Assembly (NCBI GenBank): GCA_036504075.1 | Contig: DASXVX010000001.1 | Coordinates: 1-29,907 of the forward strand | Source: DASXVX01 sp036504075 | Lineage (GTDB): Bacteria; Bacillota; Sulfobacillia; Symbiobacteriales; Symbiobacteriaceae | Reading direction: 5' to 3' | Length of the DNA stretch: 29,907 nt | In this document: positions 7,997 through 16,388 of the stretch, piece after piece | Numbering within the stretch: the stretch's first letter is position 1 | How the letters are laid out: each line of letters begins with the position of its first letter | Notes under the pieces: generated by a model | Databases searched by the model: none | The model's input: the letters and a program-made list of their open reading frames with translations, nothing else | Told to the model about the DNA's origin: nothing | Translations under genes and position numbers: made by a program

Positions 7997-8992
7997 CTAG
8001 GCCTTCGGAGCCCAGAGGGCTACGTAGACGGCGGTGCCCACGAGATTGAGCGCAGCCAGCGGCAGCATGACCTTCCAGCCGAAGTTCATCAGCCGGTCGT
8101 AGCGGAAACGCGGCAGGGTGGCACGCAGCCACAGGTAAATGAAGAGCACAAACATGATCTTCATGATGAAGGCCAGTGTTCCCGGAATGAACGACAGGAA
8201 CGAAACGGTATTCCAGCCGCCCAGGTAGAGCAGGCTGATCATGGCAGCCATGGTCACGGCGTGGATCAGTTCGGTGAAGAAGAACATGCCGAACCGCATG
8301 CCCGCGTACTCCGTGTTGTAGCCGCCGACCAGTTCGGCTTCCGCTTCGGGCAGGTCGAACGGCGTCCACGACGCTTCGGCCAGCGTCGAGATGAAGAAGA
8401 CGACAAAGCCGACGACCTGGGTGATCCAGAAGTAGTAGTGGCCGGTGCCCTGTGCCGCCACGATGCCGGAAAGCCGGGTAGTGCCGGCCATCAGCAGCAG
8501 GCCCACGAGCGACATGCCCATGGCCAGTTCGTAGGAAATCATCTGGGCCGTGGCCCGCATGGAGCCCAGCAGCGAGTACTTCGACTGGGAGGCCCAGCCG
8601 CCCAGGGCGACGCCGTAGACGGAGAGCGAACCCAGCGCCAGGAAGACCAGAATGCCGGCGTTCGGGTCGGACATGTAGGCCGCCAGCTTGTCGCTGGGTC
8701 CCCACGGAATGACCGCCCAGATCGCCAGGGCTGTAAACAGGGCGATGATCGGCGCGAGCCGGAAAACGATGTTGTCCGCATCGCGCGGGATGATGTCTTC
8801 CTTGAAGAGCATCTTCACCACGTCGGCGATGGGCTGGAGAATACCCCACGGACCGACCCGGTTGGGACCGATCCGGTAGGTGAAGTAGCCCAGCATCTTG
8901 CGCAGCGTCAGCACCAGCACGGCGGCGGAGAGCACCAGCGACATGGCCAGGGCGACCGCTTTCACAGCGAGCCAGAAAAGGATGCCTAGCAT
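7997..8992 (-). CDS. nuoH: NADH-quinone oxidoreductase subunit H
   Basis: This is the heel membrane subunit (331 aa, about eight helices) that forms the quinone chamber with NuoB and NuoD and the E-channel. Signatures are YRIGPNRVGPWGILQPIAD near the N-terminus, GGWASQSKYSLLGSMRATAQMISYE in the middle, and the acidic loop TPFDLPEAEAELVGGYNTEY. The usual NR before APFDLPEAE is SW here (LAEASWTPFDLPEAE), a mild deviation. Start ATG 8992 lies 1 nt after the nuoG stop, with GGAGGTGG inside the end of nuoG as ribosome binding site. Confidence 0.96.
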   Translation of the reverse strand: MLGILFWLAVKAVALAMSLVLSAAVLVLTLRKMLGYFTYRIGPNRVGPWGILQPIADVVKMLFKEDIIPRDADNIVFRLAPIIALFTALAIWAVIPWGPSDKLAAYMSDPNAGILVFLALGSLSVYGVALGGWASQSKYSLLGSMRATAQMISYELAMGMSLVGLLLMAGTTRLSGIVAAQGTGHYYFWITQVVGFVVFFISTLAEASWTPFDLPEAEAELVGGYNTEYAGMRFGMFFFTELIHAVTMAAMISLLYLGGWNTVSFLSFIPGTLAFIMKIMFVLFIYLWLRATLPRFRYDRLMNFGWKVMLPLAALNLVGTAVYVALWAPKA

Positions 8993-8993
8993 G

Positions 8994-11477
8994 TTAGTCC
9001 GCCACCTCCAGGGCCAGCTTTCGGGCGGTGACAGCCACCGGGGCAGTGCCCGAAACGGCGTTCATCAGGGCGTTCACCGGGGCGGCAGAGAGGCCGCGAA
9101 TGGCCTGCACGGTCCCGGCCACCACCCGCTTGTCGACCGCAACGGAAAGACGAATGAAGCCGTCGCCCGCCGCCAGTTCGATCTCCTCGCCGGCCTTGAG
9201 CCCGAGGCGGGCTGCATCGGCCGGGTTGAAAGTCGCTTCCGGCTTCGGCTGGGCGTGGCGGAATTCCACGTCGAACTGGGCCGTAGAGCCGCCGGCATAG
9301 AGCCGGTCCACCGGGACCAGCAACAGGTCGCCGGCCACAGCAGTCGCAGGGGCCACGGCGCTTGCAGGGGCCGCGGCGGGCAGCAGCGAATTCGGCGCAC
9401 CGGTCAGCGTAACGCTGCCGTCCAGCTTCGCCACCAGCTTGCCGATTTCGTTGTTGGTCGCCAGCGGGGATTCGGCCAGCCGCACGCCCATGGCGGAGGC
9501 CAGGGCCACGAGAATATCGCCGTCGGCCTGGGCGGAGCCCTCGGGCTTCTTGGCGATCTTGACCGCCTGCACCAGGCCGTCCAGCGTGGTGTAGGTTCCG
9601 CTCTTCTCGGAAATCGCGGCGACCGGCAGCACAACATCCGCGGCGGCAGCCGTCTCGTTCAGGAAGATGTCGAAAGCGACGACGAACGCCTTATCCAGCG
9701 CCTCCGTCACCAGCTTCCGGTCGGGGTACGTGTTCAGGAGATTCGCGCCGGAGAGCACCAGCGCCTTGACTTCGCCGTCCGCCGCCGCCTTCAGCATGGC
9801 GCCGGTGGCGAGGCCGGGCTCGGGCACGAGGTTCCGGACACCCCAGAGGTTGGACACGGTCTCCCTGGTCTTCGCTTCAGCCGCAGGCGCATAACCCGGG
9901 AAGAAGTTGGGCAGAACACCCATAGCCTCGGCGCCGCGGCTGTTGGCCTGTGCGCCGGGAATCAGCACATGCACGGAGCGGCCGGGGTCGTTCTGCATCG
10001 CCGCCTTCTTCAGCGCCGAGGCCAGGTCGATCAGCGCCTTGCCGGTAGCGGCGTCGTTGCCGCCCCAGAGGATGACGACCTTCTTCGCGCCCTTCAGCAG
10101 CTCCACAAGCTTCGTCACGGCCACGGGGTCGGCCGCACTGGCCGCCGGCTGCCTGCCCGCCGCCACGGCGGCAAGCGCTGCGAGCACGCCCGCGGTCTGG
10201 CCGGGCTTCACCTGCACCCGGGCGTGACGGCCACGGTACGCGGGCATCACGGCGCCGACCACGGCGAGCTTCGCCTTCTTCCGGTCGGCCATGCGGCGGA
10301 TGCGCAGGTCGAGCACGGGAGCGGTCTCAGCCGGTTCCGTATCCACGATCAGAATGGCACCGGCGTCGGAGATGTCGGTCTGCTTGCCGGGGAAAGCCGC
10401 CAGCGAAGCGACCAGCTGTTCCGACACGCGATGGTCCACGTTGTTGGTCTGCAGCGCCACCCGGGCGAACTTCTGCAGCAGGTAGGCCTCTTCGTTGGCG
10501 AGCTTGCCGCCGCCGATGACGCCGAAGCCCTTGCCGCCGACGCTCGCCTTGATCGCCTTGAACTTCTCCGCCACCGTCGCGAGCGCTTCCGCCCAGGTGA
10601 CGGGGACGAACTGGCCGTCCTTCTTCACCAGCGGCTGGGTCACCCGGTCGGCTTCATGGACGAACTTGTAGTTGAACCGGCCCCGGTCGCACATCCAGCC
10701 ATTGTCGATCGCCGCGTTGTCGCGGGCGGTCAGCCGGAGCAGCTTGCCGAAGCGGAACTCCTCGTTCACGTTGCAGCCCACGGAGCAACCGTGGCAGACG
10801 GACTCCACTTTCTTCAGGTCCCACGGGCGGGCCTGGAAGCGGTACTGCTCGGACGTCAGGGCGCCCACCGGGCACAGCTCGATGGTATTGCCGCTGAAGT
10901 AAGAGTCGTAGCTTTCGCCGGCCATCATGGTGACAAAGTTCGAGTGGCCGCGCTCTTCAATAATCAGGTTGCCTTCGGTGGCGATCTCATCGTCGAACCG
11001 GACGCAGCGGCGGCAGAGAATGCAGCGCTCGTTGTCCAGCACGATGAAGTTGCCCAGTTCCACCGACTTGGGCTTGTGAATCTTCGGGTCCACCAACCGG
11101 GAGACCGCCGGGCCGTGTTCGATCGTCAGGTCCTGCAGGTCGCACTCGCCGCCCTTGTCGCAAACCGGGCAGTCCAGCGGGTGGTTCAGCAGCAGGAACT
11201 CCAGCACGCCCTTGCGCAGGTCGTCCACCGCGGGCGTCTGGGTCATGACCACCATGCCGTCCCGGTCCACGTTGGTGACGCAGGCCGCCTGGGGCTTGGG
11301 AATCTTTTCGATCTGAACCAGGCACATGCGACAGACGCCGGCCGGGTCCAGCTTCGGGTGATAGCAGAAGACGGGAATCTCAATGCCCGCCAGTTTCGCG
11401 GCTTCCACCAGGTTGGTACCCTTTGGCACCTGGATGGTACGGCCGTCAATGGTCACAGTTACCATTTGCACGCTCAT
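8994..11477 (-). CDS. nuoG: NADH-quinone oxidoreductase subunit G, with N7-type cluster ligands
   Basis: This is the large iron-sulfur subunit of the input module (827 aa). N-terminal ligands are complete: N1b [2Fe-2S] Cys38, 49, 52, 66; N5 His99, Cys103, 106, 112; N4 Cys152, 155, 158, 202. An additional CxxCxxxC-27-C set, Cys228, 231, 235, 263, matches the off-path N7 cluster found in only some bacteria. The C-terminal two thirds is a molybdopterin-oxidoreductase fold that in complex I binds no molybdenum; a low-complexity Ala/Pro segment (coded near 9345-9375) precedes a molydop-binding-like end. The start overlaps the nuoF stop (ATGA), with AAGGAGGTG upstream. Confidence 0.96.
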   Translation of the reverse strand: MSVQMVTVTIDGRTIQVPKGTNLVEAAKLAGIEIPVFCYHPKLDPAGVCRMCLVQIEKIPKPQAACVTNVDRDGMVVMTQTPAVDDLRKGVLEFLLLNHPLDCPVCDKGGECDLQDLTIEHGPAVSRLVDPKIHKPKSVELGNFIVLDNERCILCRRCVRFDDEIATEGNLIIEERGHSNFVTMMAGESYDSYFSGNTIELCPVGALTSEQYRFQARPWDLKKVESVCHGCSVGCNVNEEFRFGKLLRLTARDNAAIDNGWMCDRGRFNYKFVHEADRVTQPLVKKDGQFVPVTWAEALATVAEKFKAIKASVGGKGFGVIGGGKLANEEAYLLQKFARVALQTNNVDHRVSEQLVASLAAFPGKQTDISDAGAILIVDTEPAETAPVLDLRIRRMADRKKAKLAVVGAVMPAYRGRHARVQVKPGQTAGVLAALAAVAAGRQPAASAADPVAVTKLVELLKGAKKVVILWGGNDAATGKALIDLASALKKAAMQNDPGRSVHVLIPGAQANSRGAEAMGVLPNFFPGYAPAAEAKTRETVSNLWGVRNLVPEPGLATGAMLKAAADGEVKALVLSGANLLNTYPDRKLVTEALDKAFVVAFDIFLNETAAAADVVLPVAAISEKSGTYTTLDGLVQAVKIAKKPEGSAQADGDILVALASAMGVRLAESPLATNNEIGKLVAKLDGSVTLTGAPNSLLPAAAPASAVAPATAVAGDLLLVPVDRLYAGGSTAQFDVEFRHAQPKPEATFNPADAARLGLKAGEEIELAAGDGFIRLSVAVDKRVVAGTVQAIRGLSAAPVNALMNAVSGTAPVAVTARKLALEVAD

Positions 11478-12751
11478 GCGGGCCGCACCTCCTTCAGCTT
11501 CTTGATGTAGCGGTCAAGCTCTTCCGGGAAGAGCTTCAGCAGCGATGTCGGGTAGAACGCAGCGGCGTCGGAGAGCACGCAAATCGTCGTGCCCGCCATT
11601 TGGGTCCGCATATCGCCGATGATTTTGACGTCTTTCGCGGTGCCGCCGCCCTGCAGAATCCGGTCGAACGTCCGCTCCAGCCAGAACGTGCCTTCGCGGC
11701 ACGGGGTGCACTGGCCGCAGGACTCGGCGGAGTAGAACTTCGCCCAGTACAGGGCCACTTCCACCAGGTCGACCGTGTCGTCGTAGACCATGACGGCGGC
11801 CGTGCCCAGCATGGAGCCGGCGGCAGCGACGCCCTCAAAGTCCATCCGCACATCCAGATGCTGCGGGCCGAGCAGCGGCGAGGACGAACCGCCGGGCTGC
11901 GCCGCCTTGAAGGTCCGGCCGGGCTTGAGACCGCCCGCCACTTCGATGACCTCCCGGAGCGACATGCCGATCGGCAGCTCGTAGTTGCCGGGCTTCTGCA
12001 CGCAGCCGCTGATGGTGAACAGCTTGGGCCCGCAGGACTTCGGGTTCTCGGGGTTGGCCGAGATCTTCGTGAACCATTCCCACCCGTTGTTGATGATATG
12101 CGGGATGCAGGAAATGGTCTCGATGTTGTTGATAATGGTCGGGCAGCCGTAGAGGCCCACGACCGCCGGGAACGGCGGCTTCACGCGCGGCTCGCCGCGC
12201 CGGCCCTCCAGGGAGTTCAGCAGGGCCGATTCTTCGCCGCAGATGTAGGCGCCGGCGCCCCGGTGAACCGTAATCTCCTGGTCGAAGCCGGTCCCGAGAA
12301 TGTTCTTGCCGACGTAGCCCCGGGCTTTGGCGTCAGCGACCGCCTTCTCAAGGAGTCCCGCGCCGCGCTTCATTTCGCCGCGGATATAGATGAAGCTCTG
12401 CGCAATTCGGTTGGCAAACGCCGCAATGATAATGCCTTCGACGATCTGGTGCGGATTCGCAAAGATCAGGGTCCGGTTATTGCAGGTGCCGGGCTCGGAT
12501 TCGTCGGCGTTGACGGTCAGGTAGCGGGCACGCCCGTCGTTGGGCAGGAAGCCCCACTTCACGCCTGCCGGGAAACCGGCGCCGCCGCGGCCACGCAGGT
12601 TGGCCTTCTTGACCTCGTCCACCACCGCGAGCGGCTCCATGGAGGTCAGCGCCTTCCGCAGCCCCTGATAACCGCCCTGCGCTTCATATACATCGATATT
12701 GGTCAGGTCGACCTCACCGATGCCCTTCGTCAGCACGGGCTCGAACTGCAT
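11474..12751 (-). CDS. nuoF: NADH-quinone oxidoreductase subunit F (NADH/FMN site)
   Basis: This subunit oxidises NADH and reduces FMN, and holds cluster N3. The product is 425 aa from ATG at 12751, preceded by AAGGAGG; an upstream in-frame GTG at 12772 overlaps the nuoE stop but lacks a site of its own. The FMN/NADH glycine-rich loop GRGGAGFPAG is at 54-63, the substrate loop NADESEPGTC at 81-90, and the second loop GAGAYICGEESALL at 165-178. N3 ligands are Cys345, 348, 351 and Cys391. The usual KDR after EPGT(F/C) is NNR here, and GDAA near the last Cys is SDAA. Confidence 0.96.
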   Translation of the reverse strand: MQFEPVLTKGIGEVDLTNIDVYEAQGGYQGLRKALTSMEPLAVVDEVKKANLRGRGGAGFPAGVKWGFLPNDGRARYLTVNADESEPGTCNNRTLIFANPHQIVEGIIIAAFANRIAQSFIYIRGEMKRGAGLLEKAVADAKARGYVGKNILGTGFDQEITVHRGAGAYICGEESALLNSLEGRRGEPRVKPPFPAVVGLYGCPTIINNIETISCIPHIINNGWEWFTKISANPENPKSCGPKLFTISGCVQKPGNYELPIGMSLREVIEVAGGLKPGRTFKAAQPGGSSSPLLGPQHLDVRMDFEGVAAAGSMLGTAAVMVYDDTVDLVEVALYWAKFYSAESCGQCTPCREGTFWLERTFDRILQGGGTAKDVKIIGDMRTQMAGTTICVLSDAAAFYPTSLLKLFPEELDRYIKKLKEVRPA

Positions 12752-12768
12752 CGTAGATAATGCCTCCT

Positions 12769-13386
12769 TCACTCAGGGAAGCCCTTCCAATCGTCCTGAC
12801 AGGCCCCGCCCATGAGCGGCAGCTTTTCGAGGTAGCCTTCGGGACCCTTGCCGCTCTTGAGCGCATCCAGGAGGGCGTCCCACTTGGCGGCGTTGACCTT
12901 CGCGACGTATTCCGTGTTGACCTGAATCACCGGGCCCAGGTCGCAGGCCGCCAGGCACTCGCCGGTAATCTCCAGCGTGACCAGGCCGTCCGGCGTCGTC
13001 TCGCCGCCCGCGATGCCCAGCGTCTGCTGGATGTGCTCCACCAGCGCCTTGCCGCCCTGCAGCAGATGGCAGCCCATGTTGCCACAGATCGTGATGACGT
13101 ACTTGCCCACCGGGTGCCGGTGGAACATGGCGTAGAAGGAGCAAACCGAATCGACATAGGCGGTGGAGACACCGCAGATTTCGGCGATCGCCGCCATGTC
13201 GGAGACCGCCACGTAGTGGCCGTCCCGCTCCCGCATGGAGAGGTGCAGCAGCGGCAGAATGGCGGACATCTCACGCTCTTCGGGGTACCGGGCCAGAATC
13301 GCCGCAACTTCGTCCTTGCAGCGCTCGGGCCAGGTGGGCGGCTCAATCTCCCTGATTGCGATGGTCTTCGTAATCTCGTGCGACAT
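12769..13386 (-). CDS. nuoE: NADH-quinone oxidoreductase subunit E
   Basis: This is a thioredoxin-fold [2Fe-2S] subunit of the input module carrying cluster N1a. The four ligands are Cys101, Cys106 (CGNMGC), Cys144 and Cys148 (ECLAAC). An N-terminal helical bundle (residues 15-80) matches the family. At 205 aa it is slightly longer than many homologues, with a C-terminal tail ending MGGACQDDWKGFPE. The start ATG shares its A with the nuoD stop (TAATG), and GGAGGTGG precedes it. It lies directly upstream of its partner nuoF. Confidence 0.95.
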   Translation of the reverse strand: MSHEITKTIAIREIEPPTWPERCKDEVAAILARYPEEREMSAILPLLHLSMRERDGHYVAVSDMAAIAEICGVSTAYVDSVCSFYAMFHRHPVGKYVITICGNMGCHLLQGGKALVEHIQQTLGIAGGETTPDGLVTLEITGECLAACDLGPVIQVNTEYVAKVNAAKWDALLDALKSGKGPEGYLEKLPLMGGACQDDWKGFPE

Positions 13387-14588
13387 TAGCGGTCCACCTC
13401 CCCGAAGATCGGGTCAATGCCCGCGATAATGACGATCATGTCGGAGATGAAATGGCCCGGCAGCAGTGCCGGCAGCGCATGGGTGGCGTAAAATGCCGGC
13501 GGCCGGACCCGGACACGGGCCGGCTTGTTCCCGCCGTCGGAGACCACGAAGAAGCCGAGTTCGCCGCGGGGCGACTCCGTCGCGTGATACGTCTCGCCGG
13601 CCGGCACGTCGAAGCCGTACTGCACCAGCTTGAAGTGGTGGATCAGCGCCTCCATGGACTGCTTGACCTCCGCCTTGGGCGGCAGGACCAGCTTCCGGTC
13701 GTCGATCACGTGCGGGCCGTCGGGCAGATTATCCAGCGCCTGGCGGATGATCTTCAGCGACTCGTCGACCTCGTCGAAACGAATCGCCGTCCGATCCCAC
13801 ATGTCGCCGTTGGTATAAACCGGCACCTTAAAGTCGTAATTCTCGTAGCCCATGTACGGGTAGTATTTGCGGACGTCGAAATCCGACCCGGTCACGCGCA
13901 GGTTGTGGCCGGTGAGGCCGTACGACAGCGCTGTGTTCATGTCCATTTTGCCGACGTTCCGGGTGCGGTCGATGAAAATCGGGTTATGGAGCACCAGGTC
14001 CTTGATCTCCTTGATGCGCTCCGGCGCCCACTTCAGGAACGCATCGACCATTTCCTTGAAGTTAGCCGGCAGGTCCTGCGCCAGGCCGCCAATGCGGATA
14101 TAGCTGGGGTTCATGCGGTTGCCGCAGGTCTCCTCGAAAATGTCGAGGATGTGCTCGCGCACGTCGAAACCCCAGAAGTACGGCGTGGTGGCGCCCACGT
14201 CCAGGCCGCCGGTGCTCAGGAAGACCATGTGGGAGGCAATGCGCTGCAGCTCCAGCAGGATGACCCGGGCGACGGTCGCCCGGTCGGGAATCCGGTCGGT
14301 AATGCCCAGCGCCTTCTCGACGGTCAGGCAGAAGCCGCAGTTGTTGCCGAGAGAATTCAAATAATCCATGCGGTCGAGCACCACATTAGCCTGCTGCCAG
14401 TTGAGGCTTTCGGCCGTCTTCTCAATACCGGTATGCAGGAACCCGATCTCAGGCTGGGCCTTCTGGATAATCTCGCCTTCGAGCTCCAGCACCACCCGCA
14501 GCACACCGTGGGTCGCAGGATGGTGTGGACCGATGGAGAGAGTCATGCGGTCCTGATGCTCAGAGATAACATGCATGTCGCCGGCCAT
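13386..14588 (-). CDS. nuoD: NADH-quinone oxidoreductase subunit D
   Basis: This is the 49-kDa-type subunit, related to the [NiFe]-hydrogenase large subunit, that forms the quinone-binding pocket with NuoB. It has 400 aa from ATG at 14588; the open frame continues upstream to 14651 without homology and inside nuoC. The quinone-head ligands are His27 (HHPATHGVL) and Tyr76 (RMDYLN), 49 residues apart as in Thermus His38/Tyr87. The hydrogenase Ni cysteines are absent, as expected. The C-terminus DPIFGEVDR is typical. Confidence 0.96.
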   Translation of the reverse strand: MAGDMHVISEHQDRMTLSIGPHHPATHGVLRVVLELEGEIIQKAQPEIGFLHTGIEKTAESLNWQQANVVLDRMDYLNSLGNNCGFCLTVEKALGITDRIPDRATVARVILLELQRIASHMVFLSTGGLDVGATTPYFWGFDVREHILDIFEETCGNRMNPSYIRIGGLAQDLPANFKEMVDAFLKWAPERIKEIKDLVLHNPIFIDRTRNVGKMDMNTALSYGLTGHNLRVTGSDFDVRKYYPYMGYENYDFKVPVYTNGDMWDRTAIRFDEVDESLKIIRQALDNLPDGPHVIDDRKLVLPPKAEVKQSMEALIHHFKLVQYGFDVPAGETYHATESPRGELGFFVVSDGGNKPARVRVRPPAFYATHALPALLPGHFISDMIVIIAGIDPIFGEVDR

Positions 14589-14595
14589 ACCTTCC

Positions 14596-15186
14596 CTACT
14601 TTCCTTCCTTGGTCTGCCCGGGAGCGGGCTGCTCCTCATCGACGAACGCATGGTAGCGGTTTTCGTCGGCGGGCATTTCCAAGTTAATCAGGGCACGGGG
14701 GCCACGGAGCGGGTAGTCCCGCCGCAGCGGGTGGCCTTCCCAGTCATCCGGATTCAGAATCCGGGTCAAGTTCGGGTGGCCCTTGAACTTGATGCCGAAC
14801 TGGTCATACACTTCGCGCTCGGCGGCGTTGGCCCCGGGCCAGCGGACGGAGAGCGTCGGCACCTGATCCTTCTCGGTGCAGCGGACCCGGACCCGGATCA
14901 TGCCGAGCCCCGGCAACTGCCGGAAGTGGTAAATGACTTCGAACCGGGGATCGCGCTTCGGGTAGTAGTCGGCCCCGGCAACGTCCACCAGCATATTGAA
15001 GCCCTGCTCGTCGAGAAAGTGGGCCACGCCGGCGATCGCCTCGGGCTTGCAGAACACCTGGGGAATTTCGTCCCGGGAGGGCGGAATCTGCTCCACCTTG
15101 CCCGCAAACGCCCCCAGCAGCGCCGGCAGCACGTCGGCGTTCACTTTTTCACGAGCCTGGGCGATGAGTTCGGACTGATTAGCCAT
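14596..15186 (-). CDS. nuoC: NADH-quinone oxidoreductase subunit C
   Basis: This is the 30-kDa-type peripheral-arm subunit (196 aa), which packs against NuoD. The family signature EREVYDQFGIKFKGHPNLTRI and the following DDWEGHPLRRDYPL are visible at about residues 123-160. It is a separate gene, not fused to nuoD as in E. coli. Start ATG 15186 overlaps the end of nuoB by 8 nt, with AGGGAGG about 11 nt upstream. The C-terminal 20 residues are polar and variable. Confidence 0.95.
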   Translation of the reverse strand: MANQSELIAQAREKVNADVLPALLGAFAGKVEQIPPSRDEIPQVFCKPEAIAGVAHFLDEQGFNMLVDVAGADYYPKRDPRFEVIYHFRQLPGLGMIRVRVRCTEKDQVPTLSVRWPGANAAEREVYDQFGIKFKGHPNLTRILNPDDWEGHPLRRDYPLRGPRALINLEMPADENRYHAFVDEEQPAPGQTKEGK

Positions 15187-15691
15187 TCCGAGCCAGGCCT
15201 CCCTTCAGGTCTCCCTGCCGGATGTGGACCCGCAGCTTTTCCACGGCGTCGATAACCGCTTCCGGCGTCGGCGGGCAGCCCGGAACGTAAATGTCGACCG
15301 GCAGGACATTGTCCACACCCTGGACCACGGCGTAGTTATCGAAAACACCGCCGGAAGAGGCGCAGGCACCAAAAGCGACAACCCACTTGGGCTCGGGCAT
15401 CTGCTGGTAGACCTGCCGGATGACCGGCACCATCTTGTTGCAGAGCCGGCCCGAAACGAACATCAGGTCCGCCTGACGGGGCGAAGCACGCAGGGCTTCG
15501 GAGCCGAAGCGGGCGATGTCGTACCGCGGGGCGACCAGATTCATCATTTCAATGGCGCAGCAGGCGAGGCCGAACGTGAGCGGCCAGATCGAGTTGGACT
15601 GCGCCCAGCGGAGGAACGAATCGACGGTGGTCGTCACAAATCCGCCGTCATCGCGGAAGACTTCATTTTGAGCCGGCATCTGAGCGGTCAT
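15179..15691 (-). CDS. nuoB: NADH-quinone oxidoreductase subunit B (cluster N2)
   Basis: This subunit holds the terminal [4Fe-4S] cluster N2 that reduces quinone. The ligands are the adjacent Cys44-Cys45 (GLACCAIEMM), Cys110 (GACASSGG) and Cys139 (VPGCPPTPEA). The length, 170 aa, is normal. The segment usually VSGTVTNKM reads VSGRLCNKM. The start overlaps the nuoA stop as ATGA. The N-terminal 20 residues are a short polar extension. Confidence 0.96.
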   Translation of the reverse strand: MTAQMPAQNEVFRDDGGFVTTTVDSFLRWAQSNSIWPLTFGLACCAIEMMNLVAPRYDIARFGSEALRASPRQADLMFVSGRLCNKMVPVIRQVYQQMPEPKWVVAFGACASSGGVFDNYAVVQGVDNVLPVDIYVPGCPPTPEAVIDAVEKLRVHIRQGDLKGGLARNG

Positions 15692-16038
15692 CTCCAGGTG
15701 AAGCCTCCCTTCTTCCAGACGTAGGCGTAACCGATACCCAGCACGATGATAAATGCGATCATTTCAATCAGCCCGAAGGCGCCGAGACCCCGCAGGTTCA
15801 CCGCCCAGGGGTAGAACGAGGCGGCTTCCACGTCGAAAATGACGAAGAGCATGGCCACCAGGTAGAACTTGACGGGGAACCGGCCCAGGAGCGGCGCTGT
15901 GGGATGACCCGATTCGTACGGCAGCAGCTTGAAGGGTTCGGGCTTTTTTCGCCCGAAGCTGGTACCCAATAAGCTCATACCAACCGGGATCGCCAATGCG
16001 ACCAGGAGGTAAATGAGCAAGGGCAAGTAGGGATGCAT
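15688..16038 (-). CDS. nuoA: NADH-quinone oxidoreductase subunit A
   Basis: This is the first gene of the operon, a three-helix membrane subunit of 116 aa. Start ATG 16038 has a perfect AAGGAGG 8 nt upstream; the longer frame to 16209 runs into the promoter and is rejected. The conserved loop and second helix are clear: YESGHPTAP (Ser where most have Cys), GRFPVKFYLVAMLFVIFDVEAASFYPWAV, with the Asp and Glu of FDVE conserved. It lies against NuoH and NuoJ at the E-channel and quinone site. Confidence 0.95.
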   Translation of the reverse strand: MHPYLPLLIYLLVALAIPVGMSLLGTSFGRKKPEPFKLLPYESGHPTAPLLGRFPVKFYLVAMLFVIFDVEAASFYPWAVNLRGLGAFGLIEMIAFIIVLGIGYAYVWKKGGFTWR

Positions 16039-16193
16039 CAGCCAGCCTCCTTTGGGTGACAATAGATCATGGAACCGCATAACCGACACGAATAGTCCAG
16101 GCGCGGACCCGAGAATCCACAAACTTGTGAATGAAAGCACGAGTTCAGGAGCAAGGACCTTTGATATCACGGAGGGCAAAAGACCCTCTTCAC

Positions 16194-16223
16194 AGTATAC
16201 CAAGGTCACATTCCAGATGTCAT
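16194..16223 (-). promoter_or_regulatory. Sigma-A-type promoter of the nuo operon
   Basis: On the minus strand, -35 ATGACA (16218-16223, 5/6 to TTGACA) and -10 TATACT (16194-16199, 5/6 to TATAAT) are separated by 18 bp. The predicted start is near 16187, giving a leader of about 150 nt. The transcript would begin with a small hairpin, GAGGG/CCCTC (16172-16188). Confidence 0.65.
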
Positions 16224-16262
16224 CAGCTTTGTGAATCAGATCTCAAGTCTAATTCCGGCTTA

Positions 16263-16296
16263 TCGCCTATTGCAGCGGTTTAGCTGCAAATAGCGA
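16263..16296. repeat. Inverted repeat upstream of the nuo promoter
   Basis: Arms tcgcctattgcagc (16263-16276) and gctgcaaatagcga (16283-16296) pair almost fully around a 6-nt loop, with a perfect core TTGCAGC/GCTGCAA. It lies about 40 bp upstream of the nuo -35 box, past the dacF terminator. An operator is plausible; a second weak terminator is an alternative. Confidence 0.5.
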
Positions 16297-16349
16297 CAGC
16301 AGTCTATTAATTCCTCTGCCTTATGGATGGTATAACGATAAGTCATCGA

Positions 16350-16381
16350 AAACCGCCCGTGGATTTTACCACGGGCGGTTT
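16350..16381 (-). terminator. Intrinsic terminator after the D-Ala-D-Ala carboxypeptidase gene
   Basis: Perfect 13-bp arms aaaccgcccgtgg (16350-16362) and ccacgggcggttt (16369-16381) enclose a 6-nt loop. On the minus strand a short T-run (TTTTCG) follows. It begins 8 nt after the stop of the gene and isolates it from nuo. Confidence 0.85.
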
Positions 16382-16388
16382 CTCAAGT

